In this document: one piece after another, positions 1 to 8,845 of the stretch
Layout: each line of letters opens with the position of its first letter
Numbering within the stretch: position 1 is the first letter of the stretch
Assembly: GCF_946482605.1 (NCBI RefSeq)
Contig: NZ_CAMLSE010000041.1
Coordinates: 8,125-72,124 of the forward strand
Source: an uncultured Dyadobacter sp.
Lineage (GTDB): Bacteria > Bacteroidota > Bacteroidia > Cytophagales > Spirosomataceae
Direction: 5' to 3'
DNA length: 64,000 nucleotides
Program-made: the position numbers and the translations under genes
Notes under the pieces: model-generated
Told to the model about the DNA's origin: nothing
Database searches by the model: none
The model's input: only the letters and a program-made list of their open reading frames with translations

Positions 1-1
1 C

Positions 2-1957
2 AGCGACCCTGCCATCTATCGAAAGCCAGTCGCTGACTTTCTGCTGTTGCATGGCTGGCAGGTCGAGAGTAGAGATGATGACACTTTTCTAGTGAACGTC
101 GAAAATGCGATCCGTCTAGTCAGTGACTGTCTGGAACAACTGACCGGAAAGTTTCCGGCAGGAACCGTGCTGACAATCAAGGATATTGACGCACAGCAAC
201 GCGCACTGCGTGAAAAAGCAAGTCAACTTGCGAGTTTCCGAAAAGATCAAGATGAGAGCCAGCAGCTGCTCCGCGTAGCGCAACAGGAAATACTGCACCT
301 ACTAACGCTTACAAGTGTGGCCGGGGATTTGGCGCGTTATCATACAGACCCCAATATAGGACAGCTTGAAGTGATAGACGATTTGCTCAAGGAAGCCGTT
401 GAAGGGCTAGAAAAGCAGGAAAAGGCTGCCGCACTGTTACAACAGCTGCTTGTTTTCATTACGAGCCAGCCGGAGGATGTGAGTGCTAAGAAGTTTTTTG
501 AATATCAGGCTGAAAAAGCGCAGTTGAAGATTGATACAAGCAGCGAACTGAGCAATGCAACCGCGGAAAGCGAACGTATCCGGCGTGGCGTCGAGCTGCT
601 CACCGCTATCGTTGCCGATATCAAACGCTTGGGTATGGACTATTTGGTAGCCAATCATAAAGCCGATCAATGTCCATTGTGTCAAACTGGTTATTCACAT
701 GAGCAGCTCAGAGATCGAATTGCTACCTCAGCCGCTCTGCTAGGCAACGCAGAAAATTACACCACTCAACAGAAAGAAATCGCTCGCCTAGAGAGCATTA
801 TAGAAGAATGCGACCGTATCGCCACACAGGTCGACGAACTGGAAACGGCGATCCCATATGCTTACCTGGATCTAACGGATACGTTGACCTTTGCTGGGTT
901 GCGTGATCAGTTGCAAAAAGATATAGCTGCAATACCTCAACAGCGTGAAGCACTTGTCCGTCTGCGAGTTATTAAAGCAAGCTTTGAGGAAAAGGGCTTA
1001 AGTCGTGAGCGGTTCGCTGGAGGTAAGGCAGAACTAGAAGGATTTCTCAAAATGACCGTGGATAATGAAGAAGAATTATCTGCGGCTGCAGAGAATCTCC
1101 AGCGATTGCAACACGCACTGAGCAGCCGGATTGAGAAGATACAAACAGACATCGAAACGGTGAAGCAACGGTCCAATACCCTATTTGACCAGCTAAACCC
1201 TGACGATGAGGCCATCCAAAATAATTTGCGAGAACTAGAAAAGTTTAAGGGATGGATCAACCAGATTGCAACAGTCATTCGGCTGGTTGACAGCCAAGAC
1301 CTACTCAAACTGCGTAATGATGTTCAGCAACTCAGAAGCCTTTATGAAGTTTACCATTCGGCTTGGAAGGATCGCCGTGAGCAATCTAAAGCTTTAGAAA
1401 TACTGGAAGTATCCATCGCGGAAGTCAAAGATCGAAAAAGATCAAACGACTTAATGCTTGGAAATGCGAAATCAGGGTTCGATCTGCTGCTCGTTCTGAT
1501 GACTGAAAAGAATAAGCGCAGTTATCTTGTTGATTTTATGAACCGGAACAAAAGGGAAATGGTCAACATTTTCAAGCAAATCCATGCACCGATGGAATTC
1601 ACTGATATCAGTTTTGATAATCAGAAGTTAAAGCTGCTCGATGGTGAGAACCGTTGGCATACGATCAATGAGGTAAGTACAGGTCAGCGGACGGCCATCG
1701 CACTGAGCCTGTTCCTAAGTCTGAACCAAAAACTGACTAGGGGGCCAGATGTAATTTTACTTGACGATCCTGTCACATATGTCGATGATCTCAATACGCT
1801 TTCCTTTCTGGACTACCTGCGTGAGCTCATCGAACGAACAGAACGACAGGTATTTTTTGCGACCGCGAATGCGGATGTGGCTTTTTTATTCAGCAAGAAG
1901 TTTGCGTATCTACCCGAAGGAAAGTTTTGCCGCTTTGAGTTCAAGAGGTCATATTAG
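2..1957 (+). CDS. SMC/Rad50-like ATPase, C-terminal part (5' end outside window)
   Basis: The reading frame is open from base 2, so the gene is cut by the window edge; a TTG at 47 is only an internal codon. About 650 residues are visible. They consist of long charged coiled-coil-like stretches around a central CPLC motif (about residue 209 counted from the TTG), which resembles the zinc hook of Rad50/SbcC. A C-terminal ABC-ATPase half follows, with a signature-like STGQRTAIALSLFLS and a Walker B-like VILLDDPVTYVD followed by a switch-like FFATAN. The N-terminal Walker A must lie upstream. SMC-like ATPases of this shape occur in DNA repair and in several phage-defence systems. The gene downstream starts about 230 bases later on the same strand, so the two may be co-transcribed. 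The ATPase family call is firm; the defence role is inference. Confidence 0.8.
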   Translation, partial: SDPAIYRKPVADFLLLHGWQVESRDDDTFLVNVENAIRLVSDCLEQLTGKFPAGTVLTIKDIDAQQRALREKASQLASFRKDQDESQQLLRVAQQEILHLLTLTSVAGDLARYHTDPNIGQLEVIDDLLKEAVEGLEKQEKAAALLQQLLVFITSQPEDVSAKKFFEYQAEKAQLKIDTSSELSNATAESERIRRGVELLTAIVADIKRLGMDYLVANHKADQCPLCQTGYSHEQLRDRIATSAALLGNAENYTTQQKEIARLESIIEECDRIATQVDELETAIPYAYLDLTDTLTFAGLRDQLQKDIAAIPQQREALVRLRVIKASFEEKGLSRERFAGGKAELEGFLKMTVDNEEELSAAAENLQRLQHALSSRIEKIQTDIETVKQRSNTLFDQLNPDDEAIQNNLRELEKFKGWINQIATVIRLVDSQDLLKLRNDVQQLRSLYEVYHSAWKDRREQSKALEILEVSIAEVKDRKRSNDLMLGNAKSGFDLLLVLMTEKNKRSYLVDFMNRNKREMVNIFKQIHAPMEFTDISFDNQKLKLLDGENRWHTINEVSTGQRTAIALSLFLSLNQKLTRGPDVILLDDPVTYVDDLNTLSFLDYLRELIERTERQVFFATANADVAFLFSKKFAYLPEGKFCRFEFKRSY

Positions 1958-2190
1958 CATTACACTGTGACCACACCAGAATGGCCAATTGCTTACTAAA
2001 GAAGTCCATCTCGCCGGCGCAGTTAGCGGATTTCTATTTCAAACTTGTGACCATGTGAAAAGAAAATTGCCTAACCTCGATCTATTGGCTGGGATAACAT
2101 ACGTCATTAGTATTTATTGCGCATCATATGGTGAGATCAAAAGATCTGGATATTCATTGTTTAATTGGTAATCACAACAAACCTTCTCGC

Positions 2191-3309
2191 ATGAAAGTCG
2201 CCTTTCACTTTAGAGTTTCTCCTAACAAGAGCGTTTACGGGCCTGAGCTAATTCGACGTGTATTTTCTGACTTACTGAACCTCCGCGGACACCCTGTCAA
2301 TTCAAAAGTATCTATCGGAGACCTGCTGATATGGGATGCTCTCACGAAAGATAATCACATTACTGTACTTAACGTGCTCCTACAACTTGAACAACAGACC
2401 TGGAAAAAGTTCAGCGCTGAAAAAATCCACCACTTGATCCATGACATCGTCTACGTGATTTGTTTCGAGACGATCGCCAAGGACACTGCCGAAGCTCTGC
2501 ATACGAACCTAGAAACACATCCAGACTACATTGGAGCTTACGAGATTAATGACACCGATCCTTATCATTGGATATGGTATGGCGAACGAATCGGTCCGTA
2601 TTACCGCATTTCCCAAAAGGTGCTTTATTGTCTATACGCCACAGAGGATATGATGCCTGAAGAGTCGATGGTTGATCTTACCGGACTAGGTTTTCAAAAA
2701 ATCGAAACGGAATTTACTGATATGCGTTACTCCGTGTTTGACGCGAATCACAATTTTGAGACCGCCCGTCGGATTGCTGAGTGGAAAAGCCAGGCAAGCA
2801 ATATGTTAGGGACGGTAATAGATAACATCATTTCCAGTCTGATTGACGCTGCTCCTGATCTCGGAAACAGGCTTTGGGCAATGCTCAACACTTATCACAC
2901 CAGTGAAACCACCGAACAACTAGCGCAGGTTATGGCTACATGCCGACGCACATTTGAATATGTGACGGACTGTATTTTTCCTGCTACTAACAATATGATT
3001 GATGGGCATTCACTCAAACAGGACAAGTACAAAAACCGCTTGTACCAGTTTGCCAGTGATAGCGCAAAAAGTGATAGCAATATCGACCTAATCGTTGCGG
3101 CGACCGATCTTTTGTTTCAACAGTGGGATAAACTGAATAAGTTGGCTAATAAGGGAGTACATAGTGATGTATTTCGCGAAGAGACCCGCCGATGCGTGAT
3201 ACGCACAATACTACTTTTAGATGATATTGTCAGCCTTCGTGCTAAGCCGTTTCCCATCAAGACAACATTGGACGACAATTTCGATGATATAAGGAGCAAA
3301 TTCCAATAA
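2191..3309 (+). CDS. Unknown protein with HEPN-like C-terminal tail, partner of the SMC-like ATPase
   Basis: This 372-residue protein belongs to no family I recognise with confidence. I chose the ATG at 2191 because the frame extends up to 2128 but the extra residues look non-coding. The last 80 residues are helical and contain LNKLANKGVHSDV, a pattern seen in HEPN-type and abortive-infection-type C-terminal domains. No membrane segment or signal peptide is visible. It follows the SMC-like ATPase gene on the same strand, and pairing of an SMC-type ATPase with an unknown effector is typical of defence loci. Function remains open; an effector or regulator role is inference from context. Confidence 0.55.
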   Translation: MKVAFHFRVSPNKSVYGPELIRRVFSDLLNLRGHPVNSKVSIGDLLIWDALTKDNHITVLNVLLQLEQQTWKKFSAEKIHHLIHDIVYVICFETIAKDTAEALHTNLETHPDYIGAYEINDTDPYHWIWYGERIGPYYRISQKVLYCLYATEDMMPEESMVDLTGLGFQKIETEFTDMRYSVFDANHNFETARRIAEWKSQASNMLGTVIDNIISSLIDAAPDLGNRLWAMLNTYHTSETTEQLAQVMATCRRTFEYVTDCIFPATNNMIDGHSLKQDKYKNRLYQFASDSAKSDSNIDLIVAATDLLFQQWDKLNKLANKGVHSDVFREETRRCVIRTILLLDDIVSLRAKPFPIKTTLDDNFDDIRSKFQ

Positions 3310-3581
3310 TAGGAAAAGCCTATTGAAGACTATACCTCTGAAAAATTCCATACTTTGTTCCCCTATATCAGCCCCCCAAACGAATATAATGACTCCACCC
3401 ATTCTGTCTGTAACAGGTTCGTTAACCTTGGTTTAAGAGCGACGGATGTATGGTATTCGAACCAAAACTGAGCCCATCACTATTTTACAAAGAAGGACAG
3501 ATAATCTCTACAGCCGATTTCACAACTAAGACCCGGACAACGGCAAGTACAGGAGCGCTTAAAAATGAAACTTAGGGAAGC

Positions 3582-4022
3582 TTACTCCCGGTTATTTTCG
3601 CTCGGCTGCAGCAGGTCCCATAAGTTTCCATACAAATCTGCAAAAACTGCAACCAAGCCGTAATCTTCTTCCTTTGGCGATCTGACAAACTGTATCCCAT
3701 GGGATTCCATCACATCATAGTCCCGCCAAAAATCATCCGTAGAAAGAAAAAGGAAAACCCTGCCCCCCGTTTGGTTACCAACACTGGCTATTTGCTGTTC
3801 ACCCACTGCCTTGGCAAGTAATAGCCCACATTCCTCAGCGCCAGGTGGCGCAACAATTACCCATCGCTTATCCTCACTCAATTTTGAATCTTCAATAAGG
3901 CGGAATCCAAGCTTCTTCGTGTAGAACTCGATGGCCTCATCATAATCCTGTACTAGTAAACTGATGTGTGCAATTCGTTGCTTCATTCGTTGAGCGTTTT
4001 GTAAGGTTTCAAACATAGTCAA
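3582..4022 (-). CDS. VOC-family (glyoxalase/bleomycin-resistance-like) protein
   Basis: This is a small soluble protein with the vicinal-oxygen-chelate fold pattern: IAHISLLVQDYDEAIEFYTK at the N-terminus and DLYGNLWDLLQP at the end, where such proteins place metal-binding residues. Family members include glyoxalases, dioxygenases and antibiotic-binding proteins, and the substrate cannot be told from sequence. The ATG at 4022 gives 146 residues; an internal ATG at 3986 (MKQRIAHI) matches the family start better and may be the true one. It is a lone gene, transcribed towards the SMC pair, and lies outside the transfer operon. Confidence 0.75.
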   Translation of the reverse strand: MTMFETLQNAQRMKQRIAHISLLVQDYDEAIEFYTKKLGFRLIEDSKLSEDKRWVIVAPPGAEECGLLLAKAVGEQQIASVGNQTGGRVFLFLSTDDFWRDYDVMESHGIQFVRSPKEEDYGLVAVFADLYGNLWDLLQPSENNRE

Positions 4023-4142
4023 CTATTTTCGAATTCCCCGAAATGGGTTTGCTTGCTTTCGTCTCAGGCTGCACCATCCACTTTACTTAATCTGAATCGC
4101 TTGAAAATAAAGTCAATAGTGATCTTAAATCTACACGCAAGC

Positions 4143-4208
4143 GGTTCGAGTTCTGTACCAGCGGGTTCACCTGAATTGCATTCAGGCAAACCCTATGGTA
4201 CTCGAACC
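4143..4208. repeat. Nested inverted repeat downstream of the transfer operon
   Basis: The outer arms are GGTTCGAG (4143-4150) and CTCGAACC (4201-4208), with a further TACC/GGTA match allowing a short gap. Inside them is a perfect 6-bp hairpin, CCTGAA-TTGCA-TTCAGG (4170-4186). It lies in the 256-bp gap between the VOC gene and the last gene of the tra operon, near the likely edge of the mobile element. It could be a terminator or part of an attachment region; no tRNA fits here. Confidence 0.35.
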
Positions 4209-4278
4209 GGTCATTATTACAAATCTCGACTATGGGACGTTTGTAAACTCTTTTTGCAGCTTTGCGGAGGGGGGGCGC

Positions 4279-4554
4279 CTATCTTAATTTTTTGTTATGT
4301 TTTGTGAGCATCATATCGATATCTTCGCGTTTATAGAAAAGCGTTCCTCCAACTTTTGTATAAGTAAGAAGGCCCTGTATTCGAAGGTTTTGCAGGGTAC
4401 CTGATGAAACATTAAGCAGTTGACGTACGTGGTAGCTTCGCAGCCAGGGCTCTTCCGTAAGTCGCTTGTCTTTGCCGAGCAGTTGTCTGATTTCTGAAAG
4501 CAGCTCCGCTTTCAGCGACATTAGGTCCTCTTTGGTTAATATCTCGATATTCAT
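4279..4554 (-). CDS. Small helix-turn-helix (excisionase-like) DNA-binding protein
   Basis: This 91-residue protein has a charged helical start and a MerR/excisionase-type winged HTH at residues 40-85 (YHVRQLLNVSSGTLQNLR, then a GGTLFYKREDID wing). Such proteins are frequent on Bacteroidetes conjugative elements, where they act as excision or transfer regulators. It is the last gene of the minus-strand transfer operon, 12 bases after the preceding gene. The role in excision is inferred from family and position. Confidence 0.75.
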   Translation of the reverse strand: MNIEILTKEDLMSLKAELLSEIRQLLGKDKRLTEEPWLRSYHVRQLLNVSSGTLQNLRIQGLLTYTKVGGTLFYKREDIDMMLTKHNKKLR

Positions 4555-4566
4555 GGTTTCTAGGTT

Positions 4567-4860
4567 TTAGCTGTCAAGTGGCAGCACATGGATTTTGCTG
4601 GGAATACCTTTATAAAATGATGGCTCATAAGCCAAGTAGCCGCCTTCGCAGAGTGCTTTGATGAGCCTGACGTAAGTGGCCGAACTGGCTATCTTTGCAG
4701 TCTTCATTACCGCTTTGGAGAACAGCAGCAGGGGATTTTTACCTCCCTGCTGCTGCCAAAGGCTTACAATGGCCAGGTAGAGTGAAATATGGGCGGTACC
4801 GATTGTTGGATCGTCGATCGCTTTTGCGAAAAAGGCGACAAGGTGGGTTTTCAAGGCCAT
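4567..4860 (-). CDS. Small conserved mobile-element protein, HTH-like
   Basis: This is a 97-residue soluble protein. The middle part, IASSATYVRLIKALCEGGYLAY, reads like a winged-helix DNA-binding segment of the replication-initiator or regulator type. Similar small proteins accompany the excisionase-like gene on Bacteroidetes conjugative elements. It lies 10 bases from the preceding gene and 12 from the following one, so it is co-transcribed. No specific function can be assigned. Confidence 0.6.
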   Translation of the reverse strand: MALKTHLVAFFAKAIDDPTIGTAHISLYLAIVSLWQQQGGKNPLLLFSKAVMKTAKIASSATYVRLIKALCEGGYLAYEPSFYKGIPSKIHVLPLDS

Positions 4861-4870
4861 GCTGTTCGTC

Positions 4871-5659
4871 TCACATTTTCACACCTTTCCGCTTCCCTTT
4901 CTGCTCACCATCCGTATCGTCAGCCACCGTTTTCTCTTTTTTCTGGTTGGTTTCCTGTTTGGCTGATTGCTTGTTATCCTGGGATTTGCTTTGATCCTCT
5001 GATTGTCTGATCCGTTTTTGACTTTCGTCGTAGACTGTTACTGATTTGAATTGCGGGTTAGCTTCGATAAACCGCTTTTGCTCGCCTTGATCTGTTTGAA
5101 AGGTGACCGCCTGACGGTTGCCGCGTTCGAGAGATTCAAAGAGTTTAACCTTTGCAGCATCGTCGGCAAGTTCTTTGATGGGCAGCTTGGCCAGTGTTTT
5201 TTCTAGTTCGAACCCATACTGCGGGCTGAACTGCCGCATCTTGTAATTGCCGTTTGCCGCTGTTTCTTTAAAATCCAGTTTCAGCCAGGCGTTGTGGAAT
5301 TGGCCCTCTTTGTTAACCAGGTCCTTGTTGACAGACCGGCCATCGAGCAGGTTGTAGGCTTCCTTTTGCGTGATATTTCTGCCTTCATTGTTGATGTAAA
5401 AGGTCTGGCTCACCTTCCCCTCAGCCGCGGGCTTTTGCAATTCTGCGCGGTAGTTGTTGAAGAAATACAGATCCGAATTCGTGGATTTTTTAAAGTTCAG
5501 CGAAACCGAAAGCTCATCTTTTCCGTACCTTGTAACATGCTTGATGCTAAATTCATTTTGTGCTTTTTGAAGATTTTCAGCAAGCTTGGATTGAAGCTCT
5601 TCGCCGAACCCGGAGTATTTGAGTTGATCTTTGAGATATTCCAGATTTTTCTGATTCAT
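4871..5659 (-). CDS. DUF3945-like conjugative-element protein
   Basis: This is a 262-residue hydrophilic protein. The central part contains EANPQFKSVTVYDESQKRI, the hallmark of DUF3945/DUF4099-type proteins carried by Bacteroidetes conjugative elements. The last 50 residues are low-complexity and rich in K, Q, E and D. No signal peptide or membrane segment is visible. It lies just after traN in the operon. The biochemical role of this family is not known to me; single-stranded DNA handling or accessory DNA processing during transfer would be a guess. Confidence 0.65.
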   Translation of the reverse strand: MNQKNLEYLKDQLKYSGFGEELQSKLAENLQKAQNEFSIKHVTRYGKDELSVSLNFKKSTNSDLYFFNNYRAELQKPAAEGKVSQTFYINNEGRNITQKEAYNLLDGRSVNKDLVNKEGQFHNAWLKLDFKETAANGNYKMRQFSPQYGFELEKTLAKLPIKELADDAAKVKLFESLERGNRQAVTFQTDQGEQKRFIEANPQFKSVTVYDESQKRIRQSEDQSKSQDNKQSAKQETNQKKEKTVADDTDGEQKGKRKGVKM

Positions 5660-5688
5660 GACCTTGAATGTTTAATAGTTGATTGATT

Positions 5689-6525
5689 CTATAATTCAGC
5701 CGGCCGGTTTATTTGGCGGGGCTTGACGTGGATTTTCAGATGCCTGGCCCCGTTGTGCTCAGTTAGCGAAATCAAAAGCCTTTTGCCTGTGGCCAGGCTA
5801 ATCTTGGGAATGGCGAGCACGATCGTTTGCGCCTCTTTCGCCTTGATCTGACTGATCGTATCTGATACCGCGATTGGCGCTATTTCCTGCTGCTGAATGG
5901 CTGCACGCTTGATCTGTCTTTTGTCAATGAGCTCTACCCGCATCGTTTCGATGTCATAGTTGATCGGGGAGAGGTTCTCGAGCTTGAGCCTGAGCAGCAT
6001 CAGGTTTTCTTTAATGAACATTCCCTCTAAGACGGCGCTGACTTTTTCTGCACTGCTTTTTCGTCTGATATTTGACTCGTGTTCTTTGGCCAGATGCAAT
6101 GCTGAATCGAGCAGATATTGATCTGGCTGGCTGGAAATGACAGCGGCCACTGGCTGGTGCTGCCTTGAGAATAGTTGCACACTTGTCGCAGAAGGTACAC
6201 TTTGGTAGCTTACCTGGAAGCTGTGCAGCTGTCCGTCGGCGGTGATTACGATCAGGCTCGTTGGTTTCATCTGAGTGCTTGCGGCTTTGATCAATAGCAC
6301 GTTCTCTGTTCCTTTGACTTTCTGAGCGAGTAGCTGCGGGCTACCGCGGTCGACTGCTTTAACAGTGGCAGGAAAACTGATTGAGACTGTCTGGTCCGCG
6401 CTTGCTTCAATTGGAAGCGGTTCTATGACAAAAATCTCATCGCCCTGCGCGTTTGCGATCGATTTTACCAGGAGCATGATGATCAGCGCCAGTATGTGGT
6501 TTGAAAATTTGTTTACCGATTGCAT
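5689..6525 (-). CDS. traN: Conjugative transfer protein TraN (DUF4138)
   Basis: This is a 278-residue exported protein with an N-terminal signal peptide (residues 1-26, ending ANAQG). The body matches TraN of Bacteroidetes conjugative transposons: a beta-rich head (ISFPATVKAVDRG, LIVITADGQLHSFQVSY) and a C-terminal DUF4138 region. TraN is an outer-membrane or periplasmic component of the mating apparatus, analogous to VirB9. It lies 11 bases after traM in the same operon, in the conserved M-N order. Confidence 0.88.
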   Translation of the reverse strand: MQSVNKFSNHILALIIMLLVKSIANAQGDEIFVIEPLPIEASADQTVSISFPATVKAVDRGSPQLLAQKVKGTENVLLIKAASTQMKPTSLIVITADGQLHSFQVSYQSVPSATSVQLFSRQHQPVAAVISSQPDQYLLDSALHLAKEHESNIRRKSSAEKVSAVLEGMFIKENLMLLRLKLENLSPINYDIETMRVELIDKRQIKRAAIQQQEIAPIAVSDTISQIKAKEAQTIVLAIPKISLATGKRLLISLTEHNGARHLKIHVKPRQINRPAEL

Positions 6526-6536
6526 GGTATCTTTGA

Positions 6537-7829
6537 TTATGGGTTTGAATTATTGGCGTCTTTAAGCAGGACTTTGTAGCCCTGTCGGAGTGTTACCTGA
6601 GTAAGTCTTGCCTTGCGCCCCAGCAGCATTTTGCCCATCTGGATACCGGCAGATGCTGCCTGGGCTCCAACAGAAAAATCTCCTACGTCCATGTCGTACC
6701 CCTGAACCTGGCTTCCTAACGCCTGTTTGGTCACAGTTCGCGATAGTGCGCCTGGAATATAAATCCCTTCAATTCCGTCCAGGTCATAGACAAGTAAGTT
6801 GACTGGAAGTATTTGCTCGCCTGACCGGAGTGAGCTGATTTTGATTTTCAGCCGCTCGCCGGAAAGTGACGCCTGACCGTATACGAAGCCACTTATTGGT
6901 TCCTGATTTCCTGACAGGTAGATGGGCCTTGTAAGCCGGAGCTGAACTGTGGCCCCAGTCACTATTTCCTGCGTGTTTTCAATAATGGCGGTAATGCCAC
7001 CGGCTGATTTTGAGACAGGCTCGTTATCAAGACCGTAAAATCCAGTTTCAGAAGGTTGCTCAGAGTCATAATTGATTGAGTCACTGGAGCTGGTCGTGAG
7101 CAGCGAAACAACATTGTTATCATCACTGGTAGAAATGGCAAGGCCTGGCTGCGCGCCGGCTTGCTGCTCGCGGCCGGATTGATCCAGGGTTTTGCCGGGC
7201 TGCTGGATTGCAAGCAGCTTGTCAAGCATGCTGTCTAATCTGGCCATCTCAGGGTCTTCGTTTTCTGCAATATCTTCGGCGCCCATGTCTGCCATCATTT
7301 TTTCCAGTTTTGCAATGGCGGGCTGTTGTTGCGAAGGGCTAGTTATATCCTCGGTTTGCAGAGCGGGGGATGGCTGGTGACTACTGGTAAGCGCCTTGTT
7401 TAATTCGCGAAGCTTTTGCTGGACCTTGGCCTCGCTCGCCTGTTCCAGATGCGCATTTCTGCTTGTGTTTCTGGGTTTTTCGCCCGGGGCGCCAAGGCCC
7501 ATTAGCGCCGAGCCCGAGGAGTCCAGCGCTGTTACGTTTTCCTGCCAGCGGTAAGGATCTCTTTTGATTTGCTTTGCCCAGTTTGCCGAATCCTGGTCGG
7601 CTTTTTTGTAGAAGGCAAGTTTATCCATACCGTTGTCTGTCTTGAGATTGGCAGCGGGAAGGTTGAGCTGCATGCCTGACGAAGAGTCCGAACTCTGGCC
7701 GTGGCCTTTAAAGTTTTTGGCTACAAGTACCCAGTAGATAAAGGTCAGAAACGGCAGGGCCAGAAGAGGCAGGTAGGTGTAGAACTTTCTTTTTTGCAGA
7801 AAATCTGCGCTGTGAGCTAAATGTTCCAT
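6537..7829 (-). CDS. traM: Conjugative transfer protein TraM
   Basis: This is a 430-residue protein with one N-terminal membrane anchor (residues about 15-38), a long Ser/Gln/Pro-rich linker, and a C-terminal beta domain from about residue 280 (ITAIIENTQEIVTGATVQLR, SGFVYGQASL, GIYIPGAL). This layout is that of TraM in Bacteroidetes conjugative transposons, a VirB10-like protein spanning the periplasm. It lies between the small anchored protein and traN in the standard order, with gaps of 2 and 11 bases. Confidence 0.88.
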   Translation of the reverse strand: MEHLAHSADFLQKRKFYTYLPLLALPFLTFIYWVLVAKNFKGHGQSSDSSSGMQLNLPAANLKTDNGMDKLAFYKKADQDSANWAKQIKRDPYRWQENVTALDSSGSALMGLGAPGEKPRNTSRNAHLEQASEAKVQQKLRELNKALTSSHQPSPALQTEDITSPSQQQPAIAKLEKMMADMGAEDIAENEDPEMARLDSMLDKLLAIQQPGKTLDQSGREQQAGAQPGLAISTSDDNNVVSLLTTSSSDSINYDSEQPSETGFYGLDNEPVSKSAGGITAIIENTQEIVTGATVQLRLTRPIYLSGNQEPISGFVYGQASLSGERLKIKISSLRSGEQILPVNLLVYDLDGIEGIYIPGALSRTVTKQALGSQVQGYDMDVGDFSVGAQAASAGIQMGKMLLGRKARLTQVTLRQGYKVLLKDANNSNP

Positions 7830-7831
7830 GG

Positions 7832-8215
7832 CTATTTTTTAGATTTTATCTTTTGTAGACTGTCAAGAATGATCGCTTTTTCGAGGCTATCCAGATAATC
7901 GTCGAGTGCTTGTTGCCGTGTTGGGCCGTCTGGAACCGAGATTGGTTCGGCGAGCGCAGGGATGCTAAGCTTGAAGCGGTGGATGATCGGGCGCTGGCTG
8001 GAAAGGCCTTGATATATCAGATACCCGGCCGCTGTGCTGGCAAGAAATCCGGACAGGATAAAAATGGCTTTCAGGCGGCTTCTGGGAAGCTTCTCTGCTT
8101 GCTGCTGCAAGCTTTGAGCCCATTTGCGCTGCATGTTACGGATTTTAGCATTCAGCCTTTCGGTTCGCTGATCAGGTGCCGCAGGCGACCTACGGGGTTT
8201 GAATCGGTAGAACAT
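7832..8215 (-). CDS. Small membrane-anchored transfer protein between TraK and TraM (TraL position)
   Basis: The ATG at 8215 (MFYRFKPRRS) is chosen because it follows traK by 4 bases; an ATG at 8254 would overlap traK. The product of about 127 residues has a basic cytoplasmic N-terminus, one membrane segment near residues 54-72 (AIFILSGFLASTAAGYLIY) and a periplasmic tail. Size, topology and location match the small TraL-type protein found between traK and traM in this operon class. Function is structural by inference. Confidence 0.7.
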   Translation of the reverse strand: MFYRFKPRRSPAAPDQRTERLNAKIRNMQRKWAQSLQQQAEKLPRSRLKAIFILSGFLASTAAGYLIYQGLSSQRPIIHRFKLSIPALAEPISVPDGPTRQQALDDYLDSLEKAIILDSLQKIKSKK

Positions 8216-8219
8216 AGTT

Positions 8220-8837
8220 TTATCTGGTTTGAATTTGAAGATCCTTGTTTTCAATTGTCGACCAGCGCTCGATCAGAAAGCCATGGGGATTGTTATCGCT
8301 CCGCTCGATAGGTCTTAGATAGCCGTGGGTGACAAGGCTACGCGAGACGATGCTCGTTGGCCGGATGATTCGCTGCACTGCCCGGCATTCAAAAAAGTAG
8401 GGCTGGACGGAAGCGTCGATTTTGACGCTGTCCACAAGCAGTTCCTGGGAGATGTTGCCCGAAATCACCCCGGTATAAAACCCTGATTCGCGCAGGTCCT
8501 CATACTGTTTCTTTGCCGAGGCGTCGGCAAGGTAGAGGGCTTTGGAGATATTGGCCGTAATAACCTTATCGTCGGGCGCGAGCGTGAAAAACAGTCTATG
8601 GAATGTCGAAACGTGATCTCTGGCTTCGACTGCGATATTTTCCTTGCGCTCAGATGCGTATGCTTCCAACACTTTTCCGCTGGCCAGGATGTACACCCTT
8701 TGAACTGAATCACTGGCGGAATCAAGGGCAAGGTAGACTGAGAAGGATGTGGTCAGCGCGCAGCAGATCACTACGATAAATGTGAACAGGCGGATATGGC
8801 GAAAGGCACGCTCGATATCCCGGGTTTTTGTGAACAT
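8220..8837 (-). CDS. traK: Conjugative transfer protein TraK
   Basis: This is a 205-residue protein with one N-terminal membrane segment (residues about 16-38) and a periplasmic domain ending in HGFLIERWSTIENKDL. The pattern RDIERAFRHIR...VYILASGKVLEAYASERKENI is the TraK signature of Bacteroidetes conjugative transposons; TraK is the VirB8-like assembly factor. It lies 8 bases after traJ and 4 bases before the small anchored protein. Confidence 0.9.
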   Translation of the reverse strand: MFTKTRDIERAFRHIRLFTFIVVICCALTTSFSVYLALDSASDSVQRVYILASGKVLEAYASERKENIAVEARDHVSTFHRLFFTLAPDDKVITANISKALYLADASAKKQYEDLRESGFYTGVISGNISQELLVDSVKIDASVQPYFFECRAVQRIIRPTSIVSRSLVTHGYLRPIERSDNNPHGFLIERWSTIENKDLQIQTR

Positions 8838-8845
8838 GGCTATTT

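Noticed and set aside
1761..1970. Plus-strand frame overlapping the end of the SMC gene
   Set aside because: It lies in another frame of a clearly coding region.
4140..4210. tRNA gene suggested by GGTTCGAG and CTCGAACC
   Set aside because: The T-arm stem does not pair and no acceptor or anticodon arms fit.
4053..4307. Plus-strand frame overlapping the nested hairpin region
   Set aside because: Its translation has no recognisable pattern and runs into the opposite-strand HTH gene; it is probably a chance open frame.
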